Source: DATBGS01 sp036557885 (GTDB lineage: Bacteria; Chloroflexota; Ktedonobacteria; Ktedonobacterales; DATBGS01). From it: a DNA stretch of 64,000 nucleotides. Below the pieces are notes generated by a model. It was not told the DNA's origin. It saw only the letters and a list, made by a program, of their open reading frames with translations, and made no database searches. Each line of letters begins with the position of its first letter. Position 1 is the stretch's first letter. Of this stretch, positions 8,736-18,112 are shown piece after piece. The stretch spans positions 1-64,000 of the forward strand of contig DATBGS010000044.1 of NCBI GenBank assembly GCA_036557885.1, in the 5' to 3' direction. The position numbers and the translations under genes were made by a program.

Positions 8736-9884
8736 ATGGATTTCTCGCTCAGTGAAGAGCAGATGCAGATTCGGGCAACGGCCCGCGAGTTTGCGGAAGA
8801 AGTGATTGCACCACGCGCCGAAGAGATGGACCGAACCGGCGAGTTTCCAATTGATATAGTGCGTCAGATGGGCGAGCTTGGGCTGCTGGGCTTGCCGTTC
8901 CCAGAGGAGTATGGCGGCGCCGGAGCCGATTTTCTTTCGTACTGCCTGGCTATCGAGGAGGTTGGGCGGGGCGATGCCTCGGTGGGGATTACAATGGAGG
9001 CGCATGTCTCGCTGGGGTCAACGCCGTTCTTTCTCTTTGGTACCGAGGAGCAAAAACAGCAGTATCTTGTTCCGCTGGCGCAAGGGAAACAACTCTGGGC
9101 TTTTGGGCTGACCGAGCCTGGCGCTGGCTCCGATTCTGGCAGCAGCGAAACCCATGCCGAGATGCGCGGAGATCGTTGGGTGGTCAATGGCGCCAAGATG
9201 TTTATTACCAACGCGGGCACAGAAATGACCGGTGGGGTGACGATTGCGGCAGCCACCGGGCGACGGTCTGATGGCCGCCCGGAAGTGACCAACATCATCA
9301 TTCCGCAGGGGACGCCTGGATATAGCATTGGCAAGCCGCTCAAAAAGATGGGCTGGCGTGCCTCGGATACGCGCCCGCTGACCTTTGAAGATTGCTGTGT
9401 TCCGGTGGAGAATACGCTGGGCAAACGTGGCGAGGGCTTCCAGCAGTTTATGCGCATCCTTGATAGCGGGCGCGTGGCGATTGCCGCGCTCAGCGTTGGG
9501 CTGGCGCAGGCATGCCTGGATGCGTCCTTGAAATACGCGAAGGAACGCAAGCAGTTTGGCAGGCCAATCAGTCAGTTCCAGGGGATTCAGTTTAAGCTGG
9601 CGGATATGGAAATGGAGATTGAACTGGCGCGCCTGATGTATTATAAGGCGGCGTGGCTGCACATGCAGGGCCAGCCCTATACGCGGGAAGCGGCAATAGC
9701 GAAGTTGTTTGCCTCGGAGTCGGCCAAACGCGCCGCTGATCAGGCCGTACAGATTCACGGCGGCTATGGCTTTATGGATGAATATCCGGTTTCGCGCTAC
9801 TACCGCAATGTCAAGGCACATGAAATTGGCGAAGGCACCAGCGAAGTCCAGCGGATGCTGATTGCCAAGCAGCTGTTGGGATAG
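8736..9884 (+). CDS. Acyl-CoA dehydrogenase
   Basis: An FAD flavoenzyme catalysing alpha,beta-dehydrogenation of acyl-CoA. The 382-residue length and domain order (N-terminal helical, middle beta, C-terminal helical) are standard. The family signature GLTEPGAGSDSG and the C-terminal segment HEIGEGTSEVQR, which carries the usual catalytic-glutamate region, are intact, as is QIHGGYGF. Chain-length preference cannot be told; the sequence is closest in feel to short- and branched-chain enzymes. The chosen ATG has AAAGGAG upstream; a much longer open frame upstream lacks a ribosome site and crosses the promoter. Confidence 0.93.
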   Translation: MDFSLSEEQMQIRATAREFAEEVIAPRAEEMDRTGEFPIDIVRQMGELGLLGLPFPEEYGGAGADFLSYCLAIEEVGRGDASVGITMEAHVSLGSTPFFLFGTEEQKQQYLVPLAQGKQLWAFGLTEPGAGSDSGSSETHAEMRGDRWVVNGAKMFITNAGTEMTGGVTIAAATGRRSDGRPEVTNIIIPQGTPGYSIGKPLKKMGWRASDTRPLTFEDCCVPVENTLGKRGEGFQQFMRILDSGRVAIAALSVGLAQACLDASLKYAKERKQFGRPISQFQGIQFKLADMEMEIELARLMYYKAAWLHMQGQPYTREAAIAKLFASESAKRAADQAVQIHGGYGFMDEYPVSRYYRNVKAHEIGEGTSEVQRMLIAKQLLG

Positions 9885-10323
9885 CAGCGCCTTGTTGGGG
9901 GCAGTGAAGCGTGTGTGGTGCAGGAGCCAGTTGTGAGCAGCGCACACCATGGTCAGGTGCTCAATCTCTTAAAAGGGATGAGCTTGTAACCAGGCTCCAT
10001 CTCAATTCACGTACAACCGAGGTCATACATGCTTCAACTTCATAGCCCGTTACATGGCTTAGCGTCCGTGCAGCACGTTCTCCTTGCGCCAACCGTATCT
10101 CTTGCATACTGGCGCTTCCGTAGCTGTCCCTACTGCAAGTGCCCAGGCACGTTCGCAGTATACCACACCTGGGCTGAGGCGTCAAGGGAAACAAGGGACA
10201 AACTTGTCCCCTCTGGGGATTCCTCCCTCTCCCTTAAAAGGGATGGGAATCCTTGCCCCTTTCTTTGAAGGAGCATGGGCGGGGAGCAGAGGCTGAACCG
10301 AAAAGTCAGAGGAGGTGCATTGC
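9885..10323. other. Intergenic region without a supported gene
   Basis: A minus-strand open frame at 9961-10194 was considered but matches nothing I recognise. A hairpin with arms ggattcc/ggaatcc lies at 10217-10252, and a smaller gggacaa/ttgtccc dyad stands just before it. These may end a transcript or mark a decayed insertion. Confidence 0.3.
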
Positions 10324-11169
10324 ATGCTCTCATCGAAGATGTTTGCCGGTTTGCTTGCTGGAGGGTTGGGAATACTCCTGGATGTCGTGCTGGTAACAGC
10401 CTTTCTGGGGATACCCACCCTGGCGCTCCTTCTGGAAATGGTCTTGCTGCTAGGTATTGGCATGCTCGCTGGAATGCTCGCTATCCATTGGCTTGATCCT
10501 GCTGACCTTGGCCGACAGAAATCTGTTGGTGCCCTGGCTGGATTGGTTGCCGCCTGTATTGTCGAGGCAGGCGATATTTTGCTGCGTGTGATCACCAATT
10601 CGCTGCATAAGCCCAATCTTACCGATCAGTTGTATTCAACCGTTGTTGCCCCGCTTCCAGGCACAGGCGCCACTGCAAAGCTGCTGCTTGTCCTGGTGAA
10701 TGTGCTGATGTATTTCATCTATATCATTGTGACCGCAGGGATCGCAGGCGCGGCAGCAGAGGTATTTGGGAATCGGAAGGCCGAGCACATCCAAAAGCAA
10801 GCGGCCCTGAAGAAGTCGCGTGAAGCAGCCTATGATGCCTGGGTACGGGAGGAAACGGAAGAAGCGCTTGACCCCGCCCTGCTGGTCTACCAGCGCCGCG
10901 ATTATTCTCCATTTGCGGATGAGCCACCGCCACCCCTCCCTTCCTGGCAGCGCAGGCAGCTTGAACTTGAAGGACGGCTTGATGCGCAAGAGGGAGCAGT
11001 TTCAAATACGGACCAGAGCGGCCCGCTCTATCGGGTCGGCAATTTAGATAACTGGCAAGGGCCAAAACAGCCCAAAGCCCGCGCCCAATCTGCCCCTCCG
11101 GGAAAAGGAGCACCGTCTCGTTCCACTGGGCAGAGACAACCAGGGCGCCGAGGAGATCCACGAGGATGA
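10324..11169 (+). CDS. Hypothetical multi-pass membrane protein
   Basis: Not recognised. The first half holds about four hydrophobic helices (starting FAGLLAGGLGILLDVVLV), the last near residue 140. It is followed by a charged helix and a long, Pro/Gly/Gln/Arg-rich hydrophilic tail that ends in basic residues. The tail is probably cytosolic and disordered. The ATG has AGGAGG eight bases upstream; a GTG three codons earlier overlaps that site and is less likely. The stop overlaps the next start (ATGA), so the two proteins are translationally coupled and probably work together. Confidence 0.7.
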   Translation: MLSSKMFAGLLAGGLGILLDVVLVTAFLGIPTLALLLEMVLLLGIGMLAGMLAIHWLDPADLGRQKSVGALAGLVAACIVEAGDILLRVITNSLHKPNLTDQLYSTVVAPLPGTGATAKLLLVLVNVLMYFIYIIVTAGIAGAAAEVFGNRKAEHIQKQAALKKSREAAYDAWVREETEEALDPALLVYQRRDYSPFADEPPPPLPSWQRRQLELEGRLDAQEGAVSNTDQSGPLYRVGNLDNWQGPKQPKARAQSAPPGKGAPSRSTGQRQPGRRGDPRG

Positions 11170-11813
11170 ACGAGCTTTCGATACCAACGACCACGATTGC
11201 GGCCACTGTATTGAGTTCCTCTACCGGGCTACGGGCTTATTTTCCACTCTTTGCGCTTGGAATCGCGGCTTCTTTGGGTCTGGTACCGCTGGAGAAGAAT
11301 TTTGAGGTATTAACCAATCCAATCCTTCTGGTTGTGCTGGGCGGACTTTCTGTTCTGGAGGTGGTAGCTGATAAGTTTCCGGCGGTTGATCATGTCAGCG
11401 ACATCATCCATACGGTCATTCGCCCCATCATGGGCGCGGTCATTTTTGCCGGGACTGATAACATCGTGAGTATGCACAGCTCTGTTGTAGCTGGGGGACT
11501 GGGCTTGTTGCTGGCAGGCGGGGTACACAGCGCCAAGGCGCTCACCCGTCCAGCCGTCACTGCCTCCACCGTTGGAGTGGGCAATCCCGTTGTCAGTATC
11601 ATTGAAGATGTCCTCGTGGTGCTGCTGGTGGTCCTGGCACTGGTGGTGCCCATCATTGCCCTCGTGCTGCTGGTGCTGGTTGGTTTGTTGTTCTTCTTGA
11701 TGGTGCGTGGCATCTTTAGACGCCTGCGCCGCAGAAAGCAGCGTCAGCAAACGCCGGTGGCAACGATAGCTGGCGGTGGGCCATCAGTGGACAACAGCAG
11801 AAGAACGGGCTGA
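11166..11813 (+). CDS. DUF4126 family membrane protein
   Basis: A 215-residue protein with about six hydrophobic segments. The N-terminal half (STGLRAYFPLFALGIAASLG and EVVADKFPAVDHVSD) matches the DUF4126 pattern; the function of this family is unknown. The C-terminal quarter has a very hydrophobic VLLVVLALVVPIIALVLL run and a basic tail. Its start overlaps the stop of the preceding membrane protein gene, indicating one operon of two. Confidence 0.8.
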   Translation: MNELSIPTTTIAATVLSSSTGLRAYFPLFALGIAASLGLVPLEKNFEVLTNPILLVVLGGLSVLEVVADKFPAVDHVSDIIHTVIRPIMGAVIFAGTDNIVSMHSSVVAGGLGLLLAGGVHSAKALTRPAVTASTVGVGNPVVSIIEDVLVVLLVVLALVVPIIALVLLVLVGLLFFLMVRGIFRRLRRRKQRQQTPVATIAGGGPSVDNSRRTG

Positions 11814-11870
11814 GCAGGCCGCCTGAGCAGCAGAGCACATTCGTTTCAAAGTGGCTCAGGTGAAAGCGGC

Positions 11871-12704
11871 TCAGGCGGCTTTGAGTTCTCCTGCAATGAC
11901 GATTGGTCCGGTGGGGCCTGGGCTGCCGCCTGCTGGCTCAGGAGTAATCGCCGCCAGATCGTAGTGAGCAAGCTGGCGTGGTGCGCGGACCATCAGTTGC
12001 CCCTGCCCATTCTGGCGCACGTCAAAGATGGCGCTGCCCACAGGCTTGCCTTCGCGCAAGAACCAGAGTTGATAGTCGCGCCCCGGTGGGAGCGGCTCCA
12101 GCCCTTGCACCAGCAGAATAGCGGTGCGTTCTTCCGGGGAGCCGAGCAGGCGCGCGTGTGCTCTTGGGGCTTCGGGCGTCCCGGCAAGCTCCCACATGGC
12201 GGCATGTGGCGAATGCAGCAGCCGTAAAATCGTCTCCAGATGTTCTCCGGTAGGAGTGGGGCTGGTTCCCTGCGGCCCGACTGCTGCTGGCGCAGTGCTC
12301 CGGCCAGAAACCATGCGATCTACCCAGCGCTTCCAGCCCCGGCGCGTTGAGGGGGCATCTGGAAGCTGAATGGCAATATCGGGAGGTGTGGATTCATCAG
12401 GCTCAGCATGAGTCCTGCGCTCTGGTGCAGCAGAAGTCCGTGTCTCTGGCCGACGCTGCCCCTCTTCCTGGGCGATGCGCGACAGAATACGCTGTTTGAG
12501 ATGGAGCGGGGGCGCAACTTGTTTTGGCGCCAGACTCAGCATCGAGGTGACTTCCCGCGCCTGCCGCAGCGCGCGCTGGCACTGGTTGCAATGTTCCAGG
12601 TGGCGTTCTACCTCGGCGGCAGCCTCATCTTCAAGGATTCCCAGAGCATAGGCGTCAATCTGGTCCTCGACGTGCTTCTCTGTTTGGTGAGATGTATCAG
12701 CCAT
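11871..12704 (-). CDS. Anti-sigma factor (zinc-binding, RskA-type C-terminus), no membrane helix
   Basis: Predicted to hold the sigma factor encoded three bases upstream in an inactive complex. The N-terminus has the ZAS motif His35-x3-Cys39-x2-Cys42. The C-terminal part resembles the extracytoplasmic RskA domain (ends with EPAGGSPGPTGPIVIAG). Family members normally carry a membrane helix between the two. None is visible here: the linker is Pro, Ser and Thr rich. The protein may therefore act wholly in the cytosol. The function is inferred from motifs and from pairing with the sigma gene. Confidence 0.87.
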   Translation of the reverse strand: MADTSHQTEKHVEDQIDAYALGILEDEAAAEVERHLEHCNQCQRALRQAREVTSMLSLAPKQVAPPLHLKQRILSRIAQEEGQRRPETRTSAAPERRTHAEPDESTPPDIAIQLPDAPSTRRGWKRWVDRMVSGRSTAPAAVGPQGTSPTPTGEHLETILRLLHSPHAAMWELAGTPEAPRAHARLLGSPEERTAILLVQGLEPLPPGRDYQLWFLREGKPVGSAIFDVRQNGQGQLMVRAPRQLAHYDLAAITPEPAGGSPGPTGPIVIAGELKAA

Positions 12705-12707
12705 ACG

Positions 12708-13307
12708 TCAATCCGCCTCAATGCCCTGTGCCAGCAAGAGTTGCTTGAGCCGCTGCATCCCGATGCGAATGCGGCTCTTGATCGTACCAAGTGGGTCGCC
12801 TAGTAAGTTCGCAATTTCCAAATGTGTCAGTCCACCAAAAAAGGCCAGTTCAATTGCCCGGCGCTGCGGCGCGGGGAGTTGTCGCATTGCTTGCACAATC
12901 GCCTCGCGCCGGATGTTGAGCCAGGCCGCTTCCGCTGAATCGGCGCTCTCGTCTACCAATTCATACGCCCGTTCATCGTCGTCGGTGACAAGATCGGCTT
13001 TTTGGGGGCGGCTTTGCCAACGGCGTACCTCATTGAGCGCCAGATTGCGGGTAATCCCAAGTAACCACCCGGAAAAACGCCCGCGTGTTGAGTCATAGGT
13101 TCCGGCGTAGCGCCAGAGCCGAACAAAGACCTCCTGGGTCAAATCTTCGGCGGTCCCAGGCTCACGCACAATGCGCAGCGCCAGAGAGTAGACCGCCTGC
13201 CCGTAGCGATCATAGAGCTTCTCCAGGGCGCTGCTATCCCCGTTTGCAACGCGCTGTACCAGGAAGGTATCTTCAATTTCTTGATTGGCTAAACGCTCGC
13301 TCCCCAT
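12708..13307 (-). CDS. ECF-type RNA polymerase sigma factor
   Basis: A 199-residue sigma-70 family factor with region 2 (from ALEKLYDRYG, with DLTQEVFVRLW) and region 4 (LPAPQRRAIELAFFGGLTH then GTIKSRIRIGMQRLK). It resembles the SigK/RpoE group that is paired with RskA-like anti-sigma factors. The anti-sigma gene follows after only three bases, so the two are coupled. A GAGG stretch precedes the ATG. ECF operons are usually autoregulated, but I could not place a clear -35/-10 pair. Confidence 0.92.
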   Translation of the reverse strand: MGSERLANQEIEDTFLVQRVANGDSSALEKLYDRYGQAVYSLALRIVREPGTAEDLTQEVFVRLWRYAGTYDSTRGRFSGWLLGITRNLALNEVRRWQSRPQKADLVTDDDERAYELVDESADSAEAAWLNIRREAIVQAMRQLPAPQRRAIELAFFGGLTHLEIANLLGDPLGTIKSRIRIGMQRLKQLLLAQGIEAD

Positions 13308-13625
13308 GCGGCCTCAATACGCGATCAAAACCTGGAGCACATCGCCAGGTAAAAACAACGCTGAAGAAGGGTTCAAGACTTTCCCGCCTCCTTGTTGGTC
13401 TTGTGACTTGGTGTCCCCTGGCAATGTACTCTTCTCTCTACTACACACATGGTGGGCAAATAGATCATTGTGCCTGCTGCAAGCCGCAGAGCGTTGTTTG
13501 CTCGCAACTTTTCGCTGTCACAATCTCGCGTACCTGCTGAGATGGCACACGCGCATTCTATCTGCTTTCCCGCGCGTTGGCAAGCCTGTATAGCTCAAGA
13601 CCCCACGCGCTCAACCGAACAAGTT
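13308..13625. other. Intergenic region upstream of the sigma factor
   Basis: No gene is seen in these 318 bases, which lie behind the DUF362 gene and before the sigma factor. No clear terminator or consensus promoter was found; an ECF-type promoter could be hidden here. Confidence 0.3.
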
Positions 13626-14765
13626 TCAGGCCGTTTGCGCCTCAGTCGGCGTCTCAGACGCCATATAGTTCTGGAAGAGATGCCCCCAATGCGTTTCTGC
13701 CAGCCAGCGCTCAAACACGCGCCGGTCTTTCAGCGGCCAGCGGTAGTAGTCGTGGTAGGTTTCCGAGCCAAGGATAAACACATTGACCAGTGGAGTGCGG
13801 AAAAAGAAGTTCTGAATCCCCTTGAGGGCACCAAACCAGAGGATGTCACCCGCCCGGCTTGCCAGGTTATCGCCAACGGTGAAGCCCCAGCGCTCGGCGG
13901 AGATGTCCGCGCCCACGACCTCGATCTCGTTCATCTCGCCCACGCCCAGCCCGTTCTCATGCGCCAGGCGGATATATTTGAGGCTCATGGGGTCAAAGCC
14001 CATCATCCAGGCGGCCACCGCGTCAATGGCGGCCTGGTCTGCGCTCGCCAGAATGTAGTCCTTCACAACGGGGAACATCGTGCGCGGGCCAGGGCCGTTT
14101 CCGGCGGTAGTGCCATCCATCACGGCAAACAGGCCGCTGTGAATCTCCTTTTGGATGGCAAGCAGGTCCACAATGGTTTCGTGAATCCAGCTATGTGTGT
14201 AGTGGCGCTTGGTGTTGAGCAGCCCGCCAAAAGCGTTTTTAATGGCGCCGGTAGTAGTCGTGTAGATATGGCATTTGACTGTTGGCAAATGCACGATGTT
14301 TTTCCCAAAGAAATAATCGGGGATCATAATCCCTTCAGGAAATATCTTGTCCAGTACGAGCATCTTGTGCTTAGGTTCGTATTTGACCCAGGTCATGTCC
14401 TCTTCTTTGAAGTTATAGAGCACAGGAATTTGGTACTTCTTGAAGATGGGCACATAGTTGTTTAAGTCTTCGCCCTTGAAGGCGTTGGTGACAACTGTCT
14501 TATTCTGGACACAGGTCAGGTCTTGGTAGCCTGCTCCATGCAGCCCTTGCACGACGCCCTCCATCTGCCAGGGCGTAGTATTGGCGGCGGGGAAGGGGAA
14601 ATGCCAGGAAATATTATCTTTCAGAATCGTCGTTTTGGTGGGGTCCAGGTGCTGTTCCAGATCGGCCAGCTTCATCAGCCGCACATAGTCTTCCAGCACC
14701 GTTTCCGGGCGCGTCTTCAGGACGGCCACTTTTGCGCGAGTTGGCATACGCTTTTTTAAATTCAC
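13626..14765 (-). CDS. DUF362 domain-containing protein
   Basis: The 379-residue protein matches the DUF362 layout: an N-terminal VAVLKTRPETV strand, the central stretch HLPTVKCHIYTTTTGAIKN, and a C-terminal ASADQAAIDAVAAWMMGFDP segment. Many DUF362 proteins carry ferredoxin-like cysteine clusters, but none is visible here. The biochemical role is unknown. The start is uncertain: a GTG touches a GAGGA sequence with no spacing, while an ATG six codons later (14747) sits 17 bases from it. Confidence 0.8.
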   Translation of the reverse strand: MNLKKRMPTRAKVAVLKTRPETVLEDYVRLMKLADLEQHLDPTKTTILKDNISWHFPFPAANTTPWQMEGVVQGLHGAGYQDLTCVQNKTVVTNAFKGEDLNNYVPIFKKYQIPVLYNFKEEDMTWVKYEPKHKMLVLDKIFPEGIMIPDYFFGKNIVHLPTVKCHIYTTTTGAIKNAFGGLLNTKRHYTHSWIHETIVDLLAIQKEIHSGLFAVMDGTTAGNGPGPRTMFPVVKDYILASADQAAIDAVAAWMMGFDPMSLKYIRLAHENGLGVGEMNEIEVVGADISAERWGFTVGDNLASRAGDILWFGALKGIQNFFFRTPLVNVFILGSETYHDYYRWPLKDRRVFERWLAETHWGHLFQNYMASETPTEAQTA

Positions 14766-14856
14766 TCCTCTTTATAAGGCTCAGGCACTTGTGTGGCGTC
14801 ATTCTTCCACCTAAAAACATACCACAACCAGCACGTGCAAAAAAACTGCCATGACC

Positions 14857-14886
14857 TTGACGCGCTGGTTGGCACCATGCTACAAT
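14857..14886 (+). promoter_or_regulatory. Promoter of the DtxR-type regulator
   Basis: TTGACG and TACAAT are separated by 18 bases, about 95 bases before the start codon. It is the best sigma-70 match in this gap. Confidence 0.6.
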
Positions 14887-14979
14887 CCTCTTGGCAGAGT
14901 GGGCCACGCTCATCATCCCCTAACTCAACACATCAACCACCTGTAGACCTCCCCACAAACAGAGAACGCATGGTGCAGC

Positions 14980-15669
14980 ATGACGCAACAAACGGGAGCA
15001 ACAGCCAAAGTCGAAGAGTACCTGGAAGCGGTCTATAACATAGCGATGGAGGGCGAGGCGGTGATTGGCGCGCGCCTGGCTGAGAAATTCCAGGTGGCTC
15101 CGCCTTCAGTGACGGAGATGCTGAAGCGCCTGGTGCGCGATGGCTATATTGAGATGGATGAGCGCCGCCAGGTCACGCTGACATCAGAAGGCCAGCAATT
15201 GGCTGAGGCGGTGCTGCGTCGCCACCGGCTGACCGAGCGTTTCCTGGTGGATATGCTGGGAATGAGCTGGCATGAGGTACATGAAGAAGCCTGCCGGTTG
15301 GAGCACTTTATCTCTGGGGCGGTAGAGCAGCGCGTCGTGGCGGCGCTGGGGCACCCGACCACCTGTCCGCATGGCAACCCCATTCCGGGCTATGTTCCCG
15401 ATGCCAAAAACTATCTTGCCGAGCATCAGGCGTTCCGACTCTCGCAGGCCGACCAGGGCGTGCCGGTGCGAATACTGTGTATCTCGGAGGTGGTGGAGGA
15501 TGAGGAAGAGTTGATCCTGTATCTCAATGAAAAGGGCCTCAAGCCTGAGCAAGTGCTGCGGCTTTCCAGCCAGAACAGGGACGAAGCAGCCGCCTTGCTG
15601 GATGTTTCCGGGCGCGCGGTAAGCATCCCTGAGCGCGTCGCCAGCAAGATATGGGTTGTCAAAGCATAA
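14980..15669 (+). CDS. DtxR/IdeR family iron-dependent regulator
   Basis: A metal-dependent repressor of 229 residues. A winged helix (IGARLAEKFQVAPPSVTEML) is followed by the dimerisation domain and a C-terminal SH3/FeoA-like domain. The metal ligands align with DtxR at an offset of three: His82, Glu86 and His101 for the ancillary site, and Cys105, Glu108 and His109 for the primary site. A cysteine at the primary site points to iron rather than manganese sensing. The ribosome site is weak. The Fe-S protein gene that follows after 30 bases could be in the same unit. Confidence 0.92.
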   Translation: MTQQTGATAKVEEYLEAVYNIAMEGEAVIGARLAEKFQVAPPSVTEMLKRLVRDGYIEMDERRQVTLTSEGQQLAEAVLRRHRLTERFLVDMLGMSWHEVHEEACRLEHFISGAVEQRVVAALGHPTTCPHGNPIPGYVPDAKNYLAEHQAFRLSQADQGVPVRILCISEVVEDEEELILYLNEKGLKPEQVLRLSSQNRDEAAALLDVSGRAVSIPERVASKIWVVKA

Positions 15670-15699
15670 GGGTTTCTTCCAGGAACGAGAGAAGCTAGA

Positions 15700-17094
15700 T
15701 TGCGTGGGCGTGCTGCTGTGTCTTCTCGGATGCTGCCAGTGCTTGGGGGTTTTGCCGAACGCGATTGCCCCGACCCCTCCATCATACAGTCCTGCGTGCG
15801 CTGCGGTCTGTGCCTGCCCCATTGCCCCACCTATCTGGAGACATTGCGCGAAACTTCTTCACCGCGCGGGCGCATTCATCTGATAGAAGCGGTGGCTGAA
15901 GGGCGTCTGAGCCTGACCAGCCCCGGCTTTGTGAGCCAGATGTATCAATGCCTGGATTGCCGGGCGTGCGAGGCCGTTTGCCCCTCTGGTGTGCGCTACG
16001 GGCAACTGGTGGAAGCGGCGCGCACCCAAATTGAGCGTGCTCGCTCGCGCCCGCTGCGCCAGCGGCTCCTGCGTTGGCTGGCGTTCCGACATATTTTCAG
16101 GAGTATGCGCCTCTTTCGCGCCATTAATCACCTCCTACGCCTCTATCAACGCCTGGGCCTTCAGTGGCTTGCCCGCCGCTCAGGTGTCTTGCGGCTTTTG
16201 AAGCTTGCTGAGATCGAGGCGCTGCTTCCGTCCCTACGTGGGCGCTTTCTGCTTCCGTGTGGTCAGGTGCTTTCGCCTTCCGCATCGTCTCCCCGTGAGC
16301 GCGTGGCGCTTTTTGCCGGGTGCATCATGAGCACAGCCTTTGCTGAAACGGACCGCGCGACGATGCGCGTGCTGGCTGCGCAGGGCTGCGCAGTGTATCT
16401 CCCCGCTGGGCAGAGGTGTTGTGGCGCGCTCACGGTGCATGCCGGAGAGCTAGATCAGGCGCGCCAGCACGCGCGCCGCACAATTGAAGCGTTTGAACAA
16501 TTGGCAGTAAGCGCGCCAGAGGACCATCAGCCTCTCGAAGCCATCATCGTCAACGCGGCTGGCTGTGGCGCGACTCTGAAAGACTATGGGCACCTATTAC
16601 GCGATGACCCGAAATTTGCTGAGCGCGCGGCAGCCTTCAGCGCCAAAGTCAAAGACATCAGCGAATATCTGGGCGACCTGGCCGGGCGCGGCGAACTCAA
16701 CACAGCGATGCGCCCGCTCAACCTGACGTTGACCTATCAAGACCCCTGCCATCTGGCCCACGCCCAGCGAATTACCCAGCAGCCCCGACGACTCCTCCAG
16801 ATGATACCAGGCGTCAGGCTTGTAGAGATGCGTGAACCGGTGCTCTGCTGCGGCAGCGCTGGCATCTATAACCTGACCCAGCCAGAGATGTCGCGTCGCC
16901 TGCTCAGGCGCAAAGTAAGCCACTTGCTGGAAACACAGGCTGAGGTGGTGGTTTCCGCCAACCCTGGCTGCATCCTTCAGCTTCAAGCGGGGCTGCGCGC
17001 GGCTGGCTCCTCCACGCGCGTGCTGCATCTGGTGGATGTGCTTGATGCTGCCTATCAGCCAGACACCACACCACCAGCAAACTCCGCGCGCTAG
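15700..17094 (+). CDS. GlcF-like (Fe-S)-binding oxidoreductase subunit
   Basis: Resembles the iron-sulfur subunit of glycolate oxidase and related heterodisulfide reductase-type proteins. Two 4Fe-4S motifs are present (Cys32, 35, 38, 42 and Cys84, 87, 90, 94), followed by two CCG domains (CCGALTVHAGE and CCGSAGIYNLT). The partner flavoprotein subunits (GlcD/GlcE) are not adjacent, so the electron donor is unknown. A TTG start behind GAGAGAAG is used; an ATG ten codons later (15730) is the alternative. Its stop codon overlaps that of the converging neighbour. Confidence 0.87.
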   Translation: MRGRAAVSSRMLPVLGGFAERDCPDPSIIQSCVRCGLCLPHCPTYLETLRETSSPRGRIHLIEAVAEGRLSLTSPGFVSQMYQCLDCRACEAVCPSGVRYGQLVEAARTQIERARSRPLRQRLLRWLAFRHIFRSMRLFRAINHLLRLYQRLGLQWLARRSGVLRLLKLAEIEALLPSLRGRFLLPCGQVLSPSASSPRERVALFAGCIMSTAFAETDRATMRVLAAQGCAVYLPAGQRCCGALTVHAGELDQARQHARRTIEAFEQLAVSAPEDHQPLEAIIVNAAGCGATLKDYGHLLRDDPKFAERAAAFSAKVKDISEYLGDLAGRGELNTAMRPLNLTLTYQDPCHLAHAQRITQQPRRLLQMIPGVRLVEMREPVLCCGSAGIYNLTQPEMSRRLLRRKVSHLLETQAEVVVSANPGCILQLQAGLRAAGSSTRVLHLVDVLDAAYQPDTTPPANSAR

Positions 17095-18086
17095 CTCTGG
17101 GCAAACGTGTCTATCATCAGCCGCACATCATCGGCCACCGGATAGAGAATGGGGCAGGTACAGCCGTTGCGGTTGTATTCTTCTACCTTCGCAAGCACCT
17201 CGTCTGGCGTTCCGCTGGCCGTGATGCGCTCAATCAGTTCATCGGGCACGTATTGCATGGCCTCGTGAATCTGCGCTTTGGTGGCGGGCCAGCCCAGGAT
17301 GCTCTGCACTTTCTGCACCGTTTCGAGCGGCGTGCCGCTGGCAGCGGCAATATGCGGCTGCTGCGCCAGGTATTGGGTGATAAGTTCTTTGGCCGCCTGC
17401 ACAGCCAGCTTGTGGTTGTGGTCCACCGAGCAAACGATCAACTGCGGGCGATCAATACTTTCCAGCGTGCGCCCGGCTTTTTGGGCGCCAATCTCGATAT
17501 GTTTGAGCGCTTCCAGGTTATAGTCGGGTGGGACGCAGTAATTCAGCAAAACCCCGTCCGCAATCTCCCCGGCCAGTTCCATCATGCCCATATGCGTCGC
17601 GCCGATATAGATGGGCACGTTGCGCGGTTCGCGGCGGCCATGTACCACATCCAGTTCGATCTCATCCACGTAATGAAACTCGCCGTGAAAAGTGACGCGC
17701 TCCAACCGGAGCAAACGCCGCATCACCTCAACGGTTTCGCGCATGGCTTTCAGCGGTTTTTTGCGCTCGATGCCCACCTGTTTTGCCAGCGGATCCCACC
17801 ACGCGCCCAGGCCGCAGAGAATGCGATCAGGGGCCAGATCATCCAGCGTTAAAAAGGTCGCGGCTAATAGGCCAATATTGCGCGTCCAGTTATTAATCAC
17901 GCCGCTGCCGATCTTGACACGCGATGTCACCGCAGCAAAGGCGGCCATTGGGACAATGGCGTCGCGCACCAGCCGCGATTCAGCCTCCCACACCTCCCCG
18001 AAGCCGCGCTGCTCGGCATATTGTGCGTAGGCCATGCCCTCGCGGATGCTGTGTTTATCTTGCAGGTACATTCCCACCCGTGCCAT
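17091..18086 (-). CDS. LLM class flavin-dependent oxidoreductase
   Basis: A luciferase-like monooxygenase family protein of 331 residues, a TIM-barrel flavoenzyme using FMN or F420. Family features include MAYAQYAEQRGFGEVW near the start, the SRVKIGSGVINNWTRN stretch and LGAWWDPLAKQVG. The pattern is close to F420-dependent methylenetetrahydromethanopterin reductase-like proteins. The substrate is unknown. The gene overlaps the end of the GlcF-like gene by four bases: both stop codons are read from the same CTAG on opposite strands. Confidence 0.88.
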   Translation of the reverse strand: MARVGMYLQDKHSIREGMAYAQYAEQRGFGEVWEAESRLVRDAIVPMAAFAAVTSRVKIGSGVINNWTRNIGLLAATFLTLDDLAPDRILCGLGAWWDPLAKQVGIERKKPLKAMRETVEVMRRLLRLERVTFHGEFHYVDEIELDVVHGRREPRNVPIYIGATHMGMMELAGEIADGVLLNYCVPPDYNLEALKHIEIGAQKAGRTLESIDRPQLIVCSVDHNHKLAVQAAKELITQYLAQQPHIAAASGTPLETVQKVQSILGWPATKAQIHEAMQYVPDELIERITASGTPDEVLAKVEEYNRNGCTCPILYPVADDVRLMIDTFAQS

Positions 18087-18112
18087 AGTATGCCCCCTTT
18101 GCTTCTGGCCGC

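Noticed and set aside
9961..10194. Minus-strand open frame of 77 codons, possibly a transposase remnant
   Set aside because: Its C-terminal part faintly recalls tails of TnpB-like proteins, but there is no catalytic motif, no terminal repeat and no ribosome site.
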